Assembly (NCBI GenBank): GCA_034430655.1
Contig: DAOUEC010000126.1
Location: 1 to 20,772, forward strand
Direction: 5' to 3'
Source: JAUWNP01 sp034430655
GTDB lineage: Bacteria; Chloroflexota; Anaerolineae; B4-G1
Length of the DNA: 20,772 nucleotides
A program made the translations under genes and the position numbers. Below, piece after piece: positions 1 through 7,712 of the stretch. Numbering within the stretch: the stretch's first letter is position 1; every line of letters starts with the position of its first letter. Below the pieces are notes generated by a model. It did no database searches. It saw nothing but the letters and a program-made list of their open reading frames with translations, and was not told where the DNA came from.

Positions 1-173
1 ACACCGGCATCGCGCCGGGTAGGGGCGGGGTGAGACGGGGGGAGAGATCCCTCAGACGGGCCGCCACACCTGTGGCAGAGTACAACGTCTGGGTTGGCGG
101 GGATGAACTCCCGCCCGCAGCGGATGCAGTAGTGCAGGATGCCTTCACCCTCACGTTTGGCTCGACCGTCCAT
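1..173 (-). CDS. Zinc-ribbon protein, 3' part beyond the window
   Basis: This reading frame opens with ATG at 173 and stays open to the window edge, giving 57 visible residues. A strong Shine-Dalgarno GGAGG (180-184) sits six bases upstream. The visible protein has two Cys-x2-Cys knuckles (YCIRC and LCHRC, 13 residues apart), a classic small zinc ribbon. After them it becomes Pro/Ser/Thr-rich, as a linker to a further domain would be. The knuckle closely resembles the zinc knuckle at the C terminus of the WD40 kinase that ends at 2471, so the two may share an ancestor. The gene begins 32 bases after the FHA kinase stop and is probably the next gene of the same operon. The function of the missing part is unknown. 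Confidence 0.7.
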   Translation of the reverse strand, partial: MDGRAKREGEGILHYCIRCGREFIPANPDVVLCHRCGGPSEGSLPPSHPAPTRRDAG

Positions 174-205
174 CGCTCACCTCCACGCCAATGGGTACAT
201 TACAC

Positions 206-1732
206 CTACAGCGCCTCCAGCAGCGCCTGCTTGAACTCCTCCGCCGTCTGGTAGCGTTCCCCTGCTTTCTTCCTCACTGCCCGGTCTACCACGCGGGCCA
301 GTGCCGCCGGGACGTCGGGCTTGCGCTCCCGGATGGGTATCGGCTGATCCTTCGATTTATCAGATAGCACCATCTGCACCGGGTCCTTGCGCACCTTCAC
401 CCCGCGTCGAAGCGGGAAATCCAGCGAGAACTCCCCCGTCAGCAGGAAGTAGAGCGTGACCCCCAGGGCGTAGATGTCCACTGGCGGCTTGCAGCGTTTG
501 AAGTTTAGAAACTGCTCCGGCGGCATGAACATAATGGTGCCGGCAAATTCTCCCATCCGCGTGATGGTGCCGCCGTGCTTTTCGTAACTGCGCGCCAGGC
601 CGAAGTCCGCCAGTTTGGCCACGGCCCCGTCCTCCCCCGGCCGGAGCAGGATGTTCTGCGGCTTGATATCCCGATGCACGTACCCTCTCTGGTGCACAAA
701 GGACAGTCCCTCCAGCGTTTGCGCGATGTAGCCGACGGCTTCCTCAGGAGGCAGAGGCTCCTCCTGCCACACAGGCTTCCATAGGTCCCCTCCCGTCATA
801 AACTCCGAGACGAAGAAGGGTTTCTCGTCCACATGTCCCATCTCGATCAGCCGGACCAGGTTGGGATGGGTCAGGTCTTGCATGATCGCCGCTTCCCGCA
901 GGAACCTTTTCAGCGCCCTGGCATCGCCACCGACCAGAGGGAGCATCCGTTTCAAAGCCACCACCCGGCCCGTCGGCTCGTGCCAGGCCTGGTAGACAAC
1001 TCCCATCCCTCCTTCTCCAACCTTTCTGAGCAGCACGTACTTGCCCACTTTCTCCTGTGGCAGATTACGCTGGCGCTCAGCGCACTCCTCGCACCAGTAG
1101 AATACCTGGTCCCCCAGTTCGGCTGCGCGCTCGTCGCTGTTCGCCTGTCCGGTCAGGTCCCGCCTACAGGCTTCGCAGACATAGCGCACCTTCGCCGCTG
1201 CCTCCGCCGCCTCCCGGCGTGCTTCCTCTATCTCCTTTCGGCAGCGAGGGCACGTGAGGTCGTGGGCGCTCACCGTCGCTGACAGCCCCTCCACTTGCTC
1301 AGGAGGAAGTGGTCGCCCACAGCGGATGCAGAACACCTCCGGGGTTGCCTCGCCAACCGGCTGCTCCTCAACAAGCGTCTTCACCCCTGCCGGACGGGGC
1401 ATCTCCACCACGAGGATGGTGTGCCCTACCTGGATCTCATCCCCATCGTGCAGAAAGGTCTCCTCCACCACCTGCCACTCAGTTTCGCCCTGGCGCCGGA
1501 CGCAGGTGTGGTTGGTGCTGTTGTGATCTCGAATGAAGACCACGTCGGGTGGACGAAGCTCCAGTGTGAAGTGATGGCGGGAGACGTACCGGTCGCCAGG
1601 ACTGAGACGATAATGGGCCTTGCAGTCCACATCGTCCCGACCGACCAGAAAGTTATCTGCCTCGGTGGTCTCTATCCGCATTGGATGCTGGTCCGGCTTC
1701 GGCCCTTCCTTGACACGCAAGATGACTTCCAT
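206..1732 (-). CDS. FHA-zinc-knuckle-Ser/Thr protein kinase (STK-A)
   Basis: This is a 508-aa Hanks-type kinase with an N-terminal phosphothreonine-binding FHA domain. FHA landmarks are GR at 31-32, SRHH at 51-54 and N-x2-NHT at 71-76, where the usual NG is NH. Two Cys4 zinc knuckles follow (CIRC/CPRC at about 135-164, CEAC/CEEC at about 186-217). The kinase domain (about 231-508) has the glycine loop GEGGMG at 239-244, ATP lysine K261, HRD at 353-355, DFG at 376-378 and PPEQ at 404-407, so it should be active. No membrane segment is seen, so it is probably cytosolic. I chose ATG 1732 over an ATG at 1759 because AGGAGG (1740-1745) lies seven bases upstream. The start lies 80 bases inside the preceding PP2C frame. 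It shares its layout with the kinase at 13836-15326. Confidence 0.93.
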   Translation of the reverse strand: MEVILRVKEGPKPDQHPMRIETTEADNFLVGRDDVDCKAHYRLSPGDRYVSRHHFTLELRPPDVVFIRDHNSTNHTCVRRQGETEWQVVEETFLHDGDEIQVGHTILVVEMPRPAGVKTLVEEQPVGEATPEVFCIRCGRPLPPEQVEGLSATVSAHDLTCPRCRKEIEEARREAAEAAAKVRYVCEACRRDLTGQANSDERAAELGDQVFYWCEECAERQRNLPQEKVGKYVLLRKVGEGGMGVVYQAWHEPTGRVVALKRMLPLVGGDARALKRFLREAAIMQDLTHPNLVRLIEMGHVDEKPFFVSEFMTGGDLWKPVWQEEPLPPEEAVGYIAQTLEGLSFVHQRGYVHRDIKPQNILLRPGEDGAVAKLADFGLARSYEKHGGTITRMGEFAGTIMFMPPEQFLNFKRCKPPVDIYALGVTLYFLLTGEFSLDFPLRRGVKVRKDPVQMVLSDKSKDQPIPIRERKPDVPAALARVVDRAVRKKAGERYQTAEEFKQALLEAL

Positions 1733-2474
1733 CGTTGTGCCTCCTAACGCTTTCCACATCTATCAGGATGACGGTGATGTTGTCCTTCCCACCCCGCTCA
1801 TTGGCTGCCTCTACCAGCGCCTGGCAGACCTCTTGCGGCGGCTTGGGCCGGACCTCGATGAACAGGATTTCTTCATCCCTCAGCATATCCGTCAGGCCGT
1901 CGGTGCAGAGCAGGAGACGATCCCTGCTCTCCAGAGGGATGCTTTGACTCGATGGGGCCAGGAACGCACCCTGTCCTACCGCCTGGCTGAGCATCTGGCG
2001 CGGCGGCCATTCGTCCTTGCGTTCGGGCGAAAGAACCCCCGCTTTCAGTGCCTGATGGAGGACTGTGTGGTCCTCGGTCAACTGCTTTAGCACACCATCC
2101 CTGAGCAGGTAAGCCCGGCTGTCGCCCACGTGGGCCAGCCACAACGTGCGGAATGGAGGGGGCAGCAGGGCAACCAGGAGAGTGGTGCCCATGCCCCGCT
2201 GGGAAAAGTCCTCGCGGGCGGCGGTCCGGATGGCTGCGTGGGCCGCGAAGATGGCTTCCTGCAGGCGCTCCTCAGGGCCGACGGCGGGGGCCGGAGGGCT
2301 CTGGGAAAGAAAGCGCCGCACCGTCTCCACCGCCAGCCGGCTGGCGATTTCCCCGGCCTGATGCCCCCCCATCCCGTCGGCCACGACGAAGAGGCCCAGG
2401 GTTGGATCGGCCAGGTAAGTATCTTCGTTATTCTCGCGGGCAAGGCCGGGGTGGGTAAGGGCTCCAAAGTTCAT
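1653..2474 (-). CDS. PP2C-type Ser/Thr protein phosphatase (PP2C-A)
   Basis: This metal-dependent PPM/PP2C phosphatase has 273 aa and probably dephosphorylates the neighbouring kinases and their targets. The signature motifs run in order: RENNED near residue 13, VVADGMGGHQAGE, GMGTT, HVGDSRAYL, LTEDHT, LCTDGLTD and GKDNIT. The metal-binding aspartates are all present. No membrane helix or extra domain is visible. ATG 2474 has GGGAGG seven bases upstream and overlaps the WD-A stop as ATGA, so translation is coupled. A longer frame up to 2678 lies wholly in WD-A coding sequence and is rejected. About 35 residues after the conserved NIT motif look unrelated to the family and overlap the start of STK-A. 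By contrast, the other phosphatase here (13017-13817) stops right after its NIT motif. Confidence 0.93.
   Translation of the reverse strand: MNFGALTHPGLARENNEDTYLADPTLGLFVVADGMGGHQAGEIASRLAVETVRRFLSQSPPAPAVGPEERLQEAIFAAHAAIRTAAREDFSQRGMGTTLLVALLPPPFRTLWLAHVGDSRAYLLRDGVLKQLTEDHTVLHQALKAGVLSPERKDEWPPRQMLSQAVGQGAFLAPSSQSIPLESRDRLLLCTDGLTDMLRDEEILFIEVRPKPPQEVCQALVEAANERGGKDNITVILIDVESVRRHNDGSHLACQGRAEAGPASNADRDHRGR
1740..1745 (-). promoter_or_regulatory. Shine-Dalgarno AGGAGG deciding the STK-A start
   Basis: The minus strand reads AGGAGG followed by seven bases and ATG at 1732. The alternative in-frame ATG at 1759 lies upstream of this site and has no comparable motif. The site is inside the 3' end of the PP2C-A frame, so ribosomes ending or passing through PP2C-A would cover it, which suggests translational coupling. 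Confidence 0.7.
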
Positions 2475-5400
2475 TGCCGTACCTCCCGTGCGCAATCCAG
2501 ACACAGCCCGGCTTCGTTGAGGACATAGGCGGGGAAGGACTGCTGGCAGCGCAGGCAATAGCGGGTTTCCTCCGGTCGTCCTTCCGGAGGGCGGGGGCTC
2601 TGCCCGCCGCGCGCGGCAGCCAGTTTCTCCAATTTGCGCCGCACTCCCTCCGCCTGCAACCAGCCGTAGCCAGCGCAACCCAGTGTGTGAAGCAACTGCT
2701 GGAAGTCTTCCTCAACCCAGGCGGGCTTTCCTCGACGAGTGAGCGCTAACGCAATCTCTTCTTCTGTTGGCTCACGGTCTTGTGGGATCACACCAGCGTA
2801 GGGTGTGTGAAGAGAAAGGAACATCTCCAGATAGGGCCGCGCCCCCTCGTCCCACTCGGCCGTCTGATTGTCTTCCAACTCCCAGTCCAACTCCCACAGC
2901 CTGAGCGTCGTGTCCTTGCTGCCTGACAAAGCGTAGCGCCCGTCCGCACTCAAACATACCGAGTTCACGCTGCCCGTGTGCCCTTCGAAGGTGCGCAGAC
3001 ATTCGCCGCTAGATAGATCCCACAGTCTGAGCGTCCTGTCATGGCCGCCTGACAAAGCGTAGCGCCCGTCCGCGCTCAAACAGACCGAGTTCACCAAATC
3101 CCGGTGCCCCCGGAGGACGCGCAGGCAGCGCCCGCTGGCAAGCTCCCACAGCATGAGCATATTGTCAAAGCCCACCCCTCCTGACCCTGACAAAGCATAG
3201 CGCCCGTCTGCGCTCAAGCACACCGTGTACACAAAACCCGTGTCCCTTTCCTGGAAGGTGCGCAGACATTCGCCGCTGGCCGCATCCCACAGCCTGAGTG
3301 TCCTGTCACTGCTGCCCGACAAGACGTAGCGCCCGTCCGCGCTCAGAGACACCGACTGCATCCAACTCGTGTGCCCCCGGAAGGTGCGCAGACAACGACC
3401 GGTTCCCACCTCCCACAGCTTAACATAGTCATCGCCCACTGATACAGCGTAGCGCCCGTCCGCGCTAAGACGCCCAGAGCCCCTCGAGCCCACGTCGAAG
3501 GTGCGCAGGCATTTGCCGCTGGCCATATCCCACAGCCTGAATGTCTTGTCACCGCTGCCCGATAGAGCGTAGTGCCCGTCTGCGCTCAGGCACACAAAAT
3601 TCACTGAGAACTTGTGCCCCTCGAAGGTGCGTAGGCATTTGCCGCTGGACACATCCCATAGTTTGAGTGTACTGTCATCGCTGCCTGACAGGGCGAAGCG
3701 TCCGTCCGCACTCAGACACACCGAATTCACTGCAAACTTGTGCCCCTCAAGCGTGGCCGATTCCCATCCTGAACGGAGAGATTTGCGGACTAGCCGCACG
3801 TAGAGCCTGCCCCATTCCTGCAGCGCCTCGGCTGCACGCTCGTATCCTGGCTGTGATCGGGCCAAGCGGATGTATTGTGCGGCAGTCACGGAATCTCCAT
3901 GCTGCAACGCCTCCTGAGCCTGCGCCATCGCGCGCTCGTAGGCCGCCTGGCCGGAAAGCACTATTTCGCTCGCCAGCACACGCGATAGCATCAGGGGCGC
4001 GGAAAATGAACCGGCATCCCAGTCCACCTCCCAGAGTTTGAGCGTCTTGTCATGGCTGCCTGACAGCGCGCAGCGCCCGTCGGCGCTTAGAGACACAGAG
4101 TGCACAAAGCTCGCATGCCCTTTGAAGGTGCGCAGGCATTTACCGCTGGCTACATCCCACAGTTTGAGCGTCTGGTCTTCGCTGCCCGACAGGGCGAAGC
4201 GCCCGTCCGCGCTCAGACAGACCGAGAGCACCCTCTTTGTGTGCCCTTCGAAGGTACGCAGACATTCGCCGCTGGCCACGTCCCATAGCCTGAGCGTATT
4301 GTCGAAGCCCAATCCTCCTGACCCCGATAGAGCGTAGCGCCCGTCCGCGCTCATGCACACCGAGCGCACGTAGTCCTTGTGCCCTTCGAAGGTGCGCAGA
4401 CATTCGCCGCTGGCTACATCCCACAGTTTGAGCGTCCCCTCCCAACCACCTGACAAAGCATAGCGCCCGTCCGCGCTCAGACACACCGACTGCACCTCGC
4501 TCCCGAACTCTCCACTCGTGTGTCCTTCGAAGGTGCGCAGGCAGTCACCGCTGGCCACATCCCACAGCCTGAGCGTCTTGTCACCGCTGCCAGACAGAGC
4601 GTAGCGCCCGTCCGCGCTCAAACACACCGACTGCACCCAGCCCGTGTGCCCCTCGAAGGTACGCAGGCAGTCGCTGCTGGCCACATCCCACAACCTGAGC
4701 GTCTTGTCACCCCCGCCTGACAAAGCGTAGCGCCCGTCCGCGCTCAAATACACCGAAATTACCGGGTCTGTATGCCCTTCGAAAGTGCGCAATAGACGTC
4801 TCGAGTTAACCAGTTGATCTTTCGCCAACGCCAATGCGAAGACAACCTCCTCCTGGCTCGCGTCTTGTCCCTCAATTCCTTCAAGGGCTTCGACCGCTGC
4901 TTGCCAGTCCCCCTGCTCCAGATGTACCTGTCCGAGGAGATACAAAGGCAGCCACTCGCCGGAACGGGACGCACACACATCCCCCATCTTTCTGACCAGG
5001 AGGTCGTCCGTCATCCGGCCGGAACGCCACAAGATCAGTCCCAGATTGTAGGTCGCCTGGGGGTGATTAGTCTCGGTCTGCAACGCCTGCTCCCAGACTT
5101 TCTCCGCCTCCTCCGCCCGCCCCAGGTCCAAGAGGCTCAGCGCCCGGTTGTTCAGGCTGTCGGCCCGCAACTCCGCCGCCTCCGGCATCTCCCTGGGGTA
5201 CGCCTGCCCAACCTCCTGCCGGTAGATCTCCTGCAGCCGCTCCGCCACCTCCAGCATATCCCCCGGCCGCGCCTTGGGCTCCTCCTGGAAGCACCGCCGC
5301 AGCAGGTCGGCCAGAGCCAAGGGCATCGGTGGCAGGCCTCCCACCTCCGTGCCCTCCTCCAGGTACATCTCCAGCACCCCCGCTGCCGCCACCCCGCTCA

Positions 5401-6085
5401 GCCACGTCACCTCCCCCACGAACATCTCCAGGATGCTCACCCCCCAACTCCAGATGTCCGTGTGGTGCGTAAGCGGCTTTCCCCCAGCCTGCTCCGGCGA
5501 GCAATAGGCCGGCGTCATCCCACCCCTGCTCATCAGAACCGTACCTTCTGCCTCGTCGGGGACTTCCACATCTACCACCGGGCGGGCCTTCGCCAGCCCG
5601 AAGTCGGTCACCTTGGCGATTCCCTCGGGGGTCATCAGCGTGTTGGCCGGCTTGACGTCGCGGTGGATCAGGTCCTGTTCGTGGGCGTAGTGCAGCCCCC
5701 AGGCGAACTGGATGGCGACGTCCAGCATCGTTTGTAGGTCGCGCAGCCGGCCTTCTTCAATCCAATCCTTCAGGCTGCCCCCCTCGACGAACTCGGCAAA
5801 GACGCGCGGAATGCCACCTAAGGTGCGCACGTAGTGGCAGGTGACGATGTGCGGATGCAGGCCCAGGTTCACCCAGGTCTCCGCCTCCGCCACGAAGTTC
5901 TCCGTCCCTCCGGCCTGCGCGAGCATCTTCTGCCGGGGGCTCTTCACCGCCAGGTCTATGTTCCAGTTGCGGTGGTGGACGCGATACACCAGCCCCATCC
6001 CACCGGTGGTGAAGACCTGCTTGACCTCGTACAGATCGAGGATGACGTCGTCCTTATGCCATTCGAGAGGAACGTCCCTGTTCAT
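2471..6085 (-). CDS. Ser/Thr kinase-TPR-double WD40 protein (WD-A)
   Basis: This 1204-aa protein begins with a Hanks kinase (about 15-290). Its glycine loop is TTGGMG, the ATP lysine is K48, HRD is at 141-143, DFG at 161-163 and SPEQ at 196-199. A TPR-like helical region follows (about 300-425), then six WD40 blades (about 430-690), a helical linker (about 690-780), seven more blades (about 780-1070) and a conserved C-terminal domain. It ends in a zinc knuckle (CLRC and CLDC). Blades repeat GH, SADGRYALSGS and LWDVASG with striking identity. Blade 9 is degenerate, with its GH lost. ATG 6085 is preceded by AAGGAG at seven bases. The stop overlaps PP2C-A by four bases. WD40 propellers usually bind partner proteins, so ligand sensing that controls the kinase is the likely role. 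The target is unknown. Confidence 0.93.
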   Translation of the reverse strand: MNRDVPLEWHKDDVILDLYEVKQVFTTGGMGLVYRVHHRNWNIDLAVKSPRQKMLAQAGGTENFVAEAETWVNLGLHPHIVTCHYVRTLGGIPRVFAEFVEGGSLKDWIEEGRLRDLQTMLDVAIQFAWGLHYAHEQDLIHRDVKPANTLMTPEGIAKVTDFGLAKARPVVDVEVPDEAEGTVLMSRGGMTPAYCSPEQAGGKPLTHHTDIWSWGVSILEMFVGEVTWLSGVAAAGVLEMYLEEGTEVGGLPPMPLALADLLRRCFQEEPKARPGDMLEVAERLQEIYRQEVGQAYPREMPEAAELRADSLNNRALSLLDLGRAEEAEKVWEQALQTETNHPQATYNLGLILWRSGRMTDDLLVRKMGDVCASRSGEWLPLYLLGQVHLEQGDWQAAVEALEGIEGQDASQEEVVFALALAKDQLVNSRRLLRTFEGHTDPVISVYLSADGRYALSGGGDKTLRLWDVASSDCLRTFEGHTGWVQSVCLSADGRYALSGSGDKTLRLWDVASGDCLRTFEGHTSGEFGSEVQSVCLSADGRYALSGGWEGTLKLWDVASGECLRTFEGHKDYVRSVCMSADGRYALSGSGGLGFDNTLRLWDVASGECLRTFEGHTKRVLSVCLSADGRFALSGSEDQTLKLWDVASGKCLRTFKGHASFVHSVSLSADGRCALSGSHDKTLKLWEVDWDAGSFSAPLMLSRVLASEIVLSGQAAYERAMAQAQEALQHGDSVTAAQYIRLARSQPGYERAAEALQEWGRLYVRLVRKSLRSGWESATLEGHKFAVNSVCLSADGRFALSGSDDSTLKLWDVSSGKCLRTFEGHKFSVNFVCLSADGHYALSGSGDKTFRLWDMASGKCLRTFDVGSRGSGRLSADGRYAVSVGDDYVKLWEVGTGRCLRTFRGHTSWMQSVSLSADGRYVLSGSSDRTLRLWDAASGECLRTFQERDTGFVYTVCLSADGRYALSGSGGVGFDNMLMLWELASGRCLRVLRGHRDLVNSVCLSADGRYALSGGHDRTLRLWDLSSGECLRTFEGHTGSVNSVCLSADGRYALSGSKDTTLRLWELDWELEDNQTAEWDEGARPYLEMFLSLHTPYAGVIPQDREPTEEEIALALTRRGKPAWVEEDFQQLLHTLGCAGYGWLQAEGVRRKLEKLAAARGGQSPRPPEGRPEETRYCLRCQQSFPAYVLNEAGLCLDCAREVRQ
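2885..3760 (-). repeat. Seven tandem WD40-blade repeats, second propeller of WD-A
   Basis: Seven consecutive units of about 126 bp encode blades 7 to 13 of WD-A. Each unit encodes GH, SADGRYALSGS and LWDVASGECL. The fifth unit here carries a short insertion (GGVGFDN) that also occurs as GGLGFDN in blade 4 of the first array, a sign that whole propellers were copied. Confidence 0.85.
4030..4800 (-). repeat. Six tandem WD40-blade repeats, first propeller of WD-A
   Basis: Six consecutive units of about 126-140 bp encode blades 1 to 6 of WD-A. Blade 3 contains a short insertion after GHT, and blade 4 the GGLGFDN insertion. Six blades is one fewer than in the other three arrays of this window, which all have seven. 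Confidence 0.85.
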
Positions 6086-6100
6086 GGCTCAACTCCTTTC

Positions 6101-6228
6101 GCTAGCACTCTGTCGGAGAGGCATTCAGGAGTCTAGGCTTCAGCCGGTTTTGCCGGAAATTGCTGCCTTTTCCCCGGCTAAAGCCTCGACTCCAACCCCT
6201 CGGGGGTTCTCTCCGACAGGCTGCTAGC
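6101..6228. mobile_element. MITE-like element with 20-bp terminal inverted repeats
   Basis: The 128-bp segment begins GCTAGCACTCTGTCGGAG and ends with the complement of GCTAGCAGCCTGTCGGAG. The 20-bp ends match at 18 positions. A second inverted pair lies inside: GGAGTCTAGGCTTCAGCCGG near 6128 against its imperfect complement at 6173-6193, 18 of 20. The whole segment could fold into one long hairpin. It has no coding capacity, as expected of a non-autonomous element moved in trans. Its left end is only 15 bases upstream of the WD-A ATG and abuts the ribosome binding site, so it forms nearly all of the leader. Both ends contain CTAG/TA, so the target duplication, if any, is short and ambiguous. 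Confidence 0.7.
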
Positions 6229-6259
6229 CTGGCGATTGAAATCACGGCTGGAGCGAAGC

Positions 6260-6383
6260 CAGCGGTTGAAACCGTGCCTTGAGGGCGCTGCCGCGCCGGC
6301 CGACCACCTGCGTGGTCGGTCTGAGCATCCCCGCAGGGGGATGCCTGGCCGCAGGCCCCCCGGCGCGACCTCGGTCGCCAGCC
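6260..6383. repeat. Cluster of short hairpins between membrane gene and WD-A
   Basis: This non-coding stretch downstream of the membrane-protein stop contains consecutive perfect stem-loops. One is CCGACCAC-CTGC-GTGGTCGG (6300-6319), another GCATCCCC-GCAG-GGGGATGC (6325-6344), and a third has GCGACC-TC-GGTCGC arms near 6363-6376. A GC-rich imperfect palindrome around 6285-6300 precedes them. No T-run follows, so a simple intrinsic terminator is not supported. Possible roles are a REP-like repeat remnant, mRNA 3'-end protection, or attenuation between the two halves of the operon. Confidence 0.5.
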
Positions 6384-7712
6384 TCACCGGTTGACCAATA
6401 TTGTGCTGATGACCGCCAGGGCCAGGGCCAGGAAGCCCACCAATAGGGCCGCCGCCGCTCGCCCTTTGCGCCGCTCCAGCGCCCAGTAGGCACCCAGCGG
6501 CCAGCCTACGGCCGCCAGAGCACCAAGCCCCACTCGCAGCCAGGGGGCTGGCAGCACCAACCCGCTCCGCTCCACAGCCAGACTCCAGATGTCAAGAAAA
6601 CTGTTGAATATCGTAACACCCGCCAGCACCGCCGCTGCACCTCCCAGCAGAACGCTGGATCGCTCCAGTCGCGCCGCCTCTACCCCCCGCTGTATGTCCT
6701 GAAAGGCGTAGGTACTCTCCGACACGACCTGGGTGTTCCGCAGGTCGCTCTCCAGTTGCTCAATATGCCGCGCCAGGCGAGCCGCCTGTCTGGCATACAG
6801 CGGCGTCCGCAACTTGACTCGTTCCAGGTGATCGGTGAGCGCCCGCAGGTTGCTGCGCAGACTGTTGAGCAGGATCTCGGCCTGGGCCTTCTGAGCCAGA
6901 AAGCGCATCAGCCTCCGCGCAATCTCCTCCAGTTCCAGTTGTTCACTATAGAGTTGGCCGAAATCAGCGGTGTGCAGTGCCGCCAACATCTTATCCTGCA
7001 ATTCGGCCCCTGCTCGCTGCAAGGCTTTGCGTATAACCTCGTGTTGCCGGGTGTGGTGCTTGCCCTTCTGAAGGTAGAGTTCGATGCGGGCGAACCCCTG
7101 GGTCAATGGATTCAGGAAAAAGGCCCGCACCCTGTCCGCCCGGTCCTGGGGTGTCAGGAGGACCAGGGTGCGCTGCCAACAATGTCCCACTTCTTCCGCT
7201 GCCGCCTTTTCTCCCTCGCGCGCCTCCCACAGCCAGCCATAGGGGGTCTGGTCGGCGCGGCTAGCGTCGTCGGGATCCAGCCCAAGGCCGGCCGGGTCGG
7301 TCACGCACGCCCGGACTTCGGTCTCCTGGGCGCCGGCCCGCACGAGGGCGTGATAGAGATAGGTAACCGCCCACGGACGTGGATCGTCCGGCCTGTTCCG
7401 CGCTTTCGCGGTCGCCTCGTCGAGCAAGCGCCGCAGTTTGACCCAGGCTGCTGGCGTCTGAGTGCCCGGCAGGCTCAGAGTCAGGCGCAGCAGGTGCGTG
7501 TCGTGGGCCAGGCCCCAGGTGAGTTGGCACGGCGTCCCGTCCTGCGCCTGGCCAGTGTACCGCCGGCAGGCTGGCTCATCCACTTCCAGCCCCAGCGCCA
7601 ACTGGTCGTTGGCCTCCCATGGCTGGCAGAGGGGCTCCGCCTCCCCGGAACCCACTTCTCCAACCGAAAACAGGAAGAGGGCGCTGACACCCGGCTTGTA
7701 CAGACTACTCAT
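6384..7712 (-). CDS. Membrane protein with soluble N-terminal region, coiled coil and three C-terminal helices
   Basis: This 442-aa protein has no signal peptide. Residues 1-215 are a soluble alpha/beta-looking domain, with LFLFSVGEV at the start, HLLRLTLSLP near 73-82 and RTLVLLTP near 181-188. A long helical and coiled-coil stretch follows (about 220-350), then three hydrophobic segments (about 353-375, 391-411 and 418-440). The coiled coil with C-terminal helices suggests a membrane-anchored oligomer. I do not firmly recognise the family. The order of motifs is reminiscent of proteins annotated as CATRA (caspase/TPR repeat-associated) conflict components, but that is recollection, not proof. 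ATG 7712 overlaps the FHA gene stop by eight bases, with a GGGGAG four bases upstream, so the two are translated together and probably interact. Confidence 0.8.
   Translation of the reverse strand: MSSLYKPGVSALFLFSVGEVGSGEAEPLCQPWEANDQLALGLEVDEPACRRYTGQAQDGTPCQLTWGLAHDTHLLRLTLSLPGTQTPAAWVKLRRLLDEATAKARNRPDDPRPWAVTYLYHALVRAGAQETEVRACVTDPAGLGLDPDDASRADQTPYGWLWEAREGEKAAAEEVGHCWQRTLVLLTPQDRADRVRAFFLNPLTQGFARIELYLQKGKHHTRQHEVIRKALQRAGAELQDKMLAALHTADFGQLYSEQLELEEIARRLMRFLAQKAQAEILLNSLRSNLRALTDHLERVKLRTPLYARQAARLARHIEQLESDLRNTQVVSESTYAFQDIQRGVEAARLERSSVLLGGAAAVLAGVTIFNSFLDIWSLAVERSGLVLPAPWLRVGLGALAAVGWPLGAYWALERRKGRAAAALLVGFLALALAVISTILVNR

Noticed and set aside
1653..2678. Longer 341-aa version of PP2C-A
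   Set aside because: The extra N-terminal part is out-of-frame WD-A coding sequence; ATG 2474 has a Shine-Dalgarno and starts just before the RENNED motif.
4814..5737. Long plus-strand frame opposite the WD-A kinase and TPR region
   Set aside because: It is antisense of a well-defined kinase domain, and the composition reflects the GC-rich complement.
6230..6285. Two GTTGAAAC/ATTGAAAT motifs reminiscent of CRISPR repeat ends
   Set aside because: Only two imperfect copies about 30 bases apart, with no further repeats.
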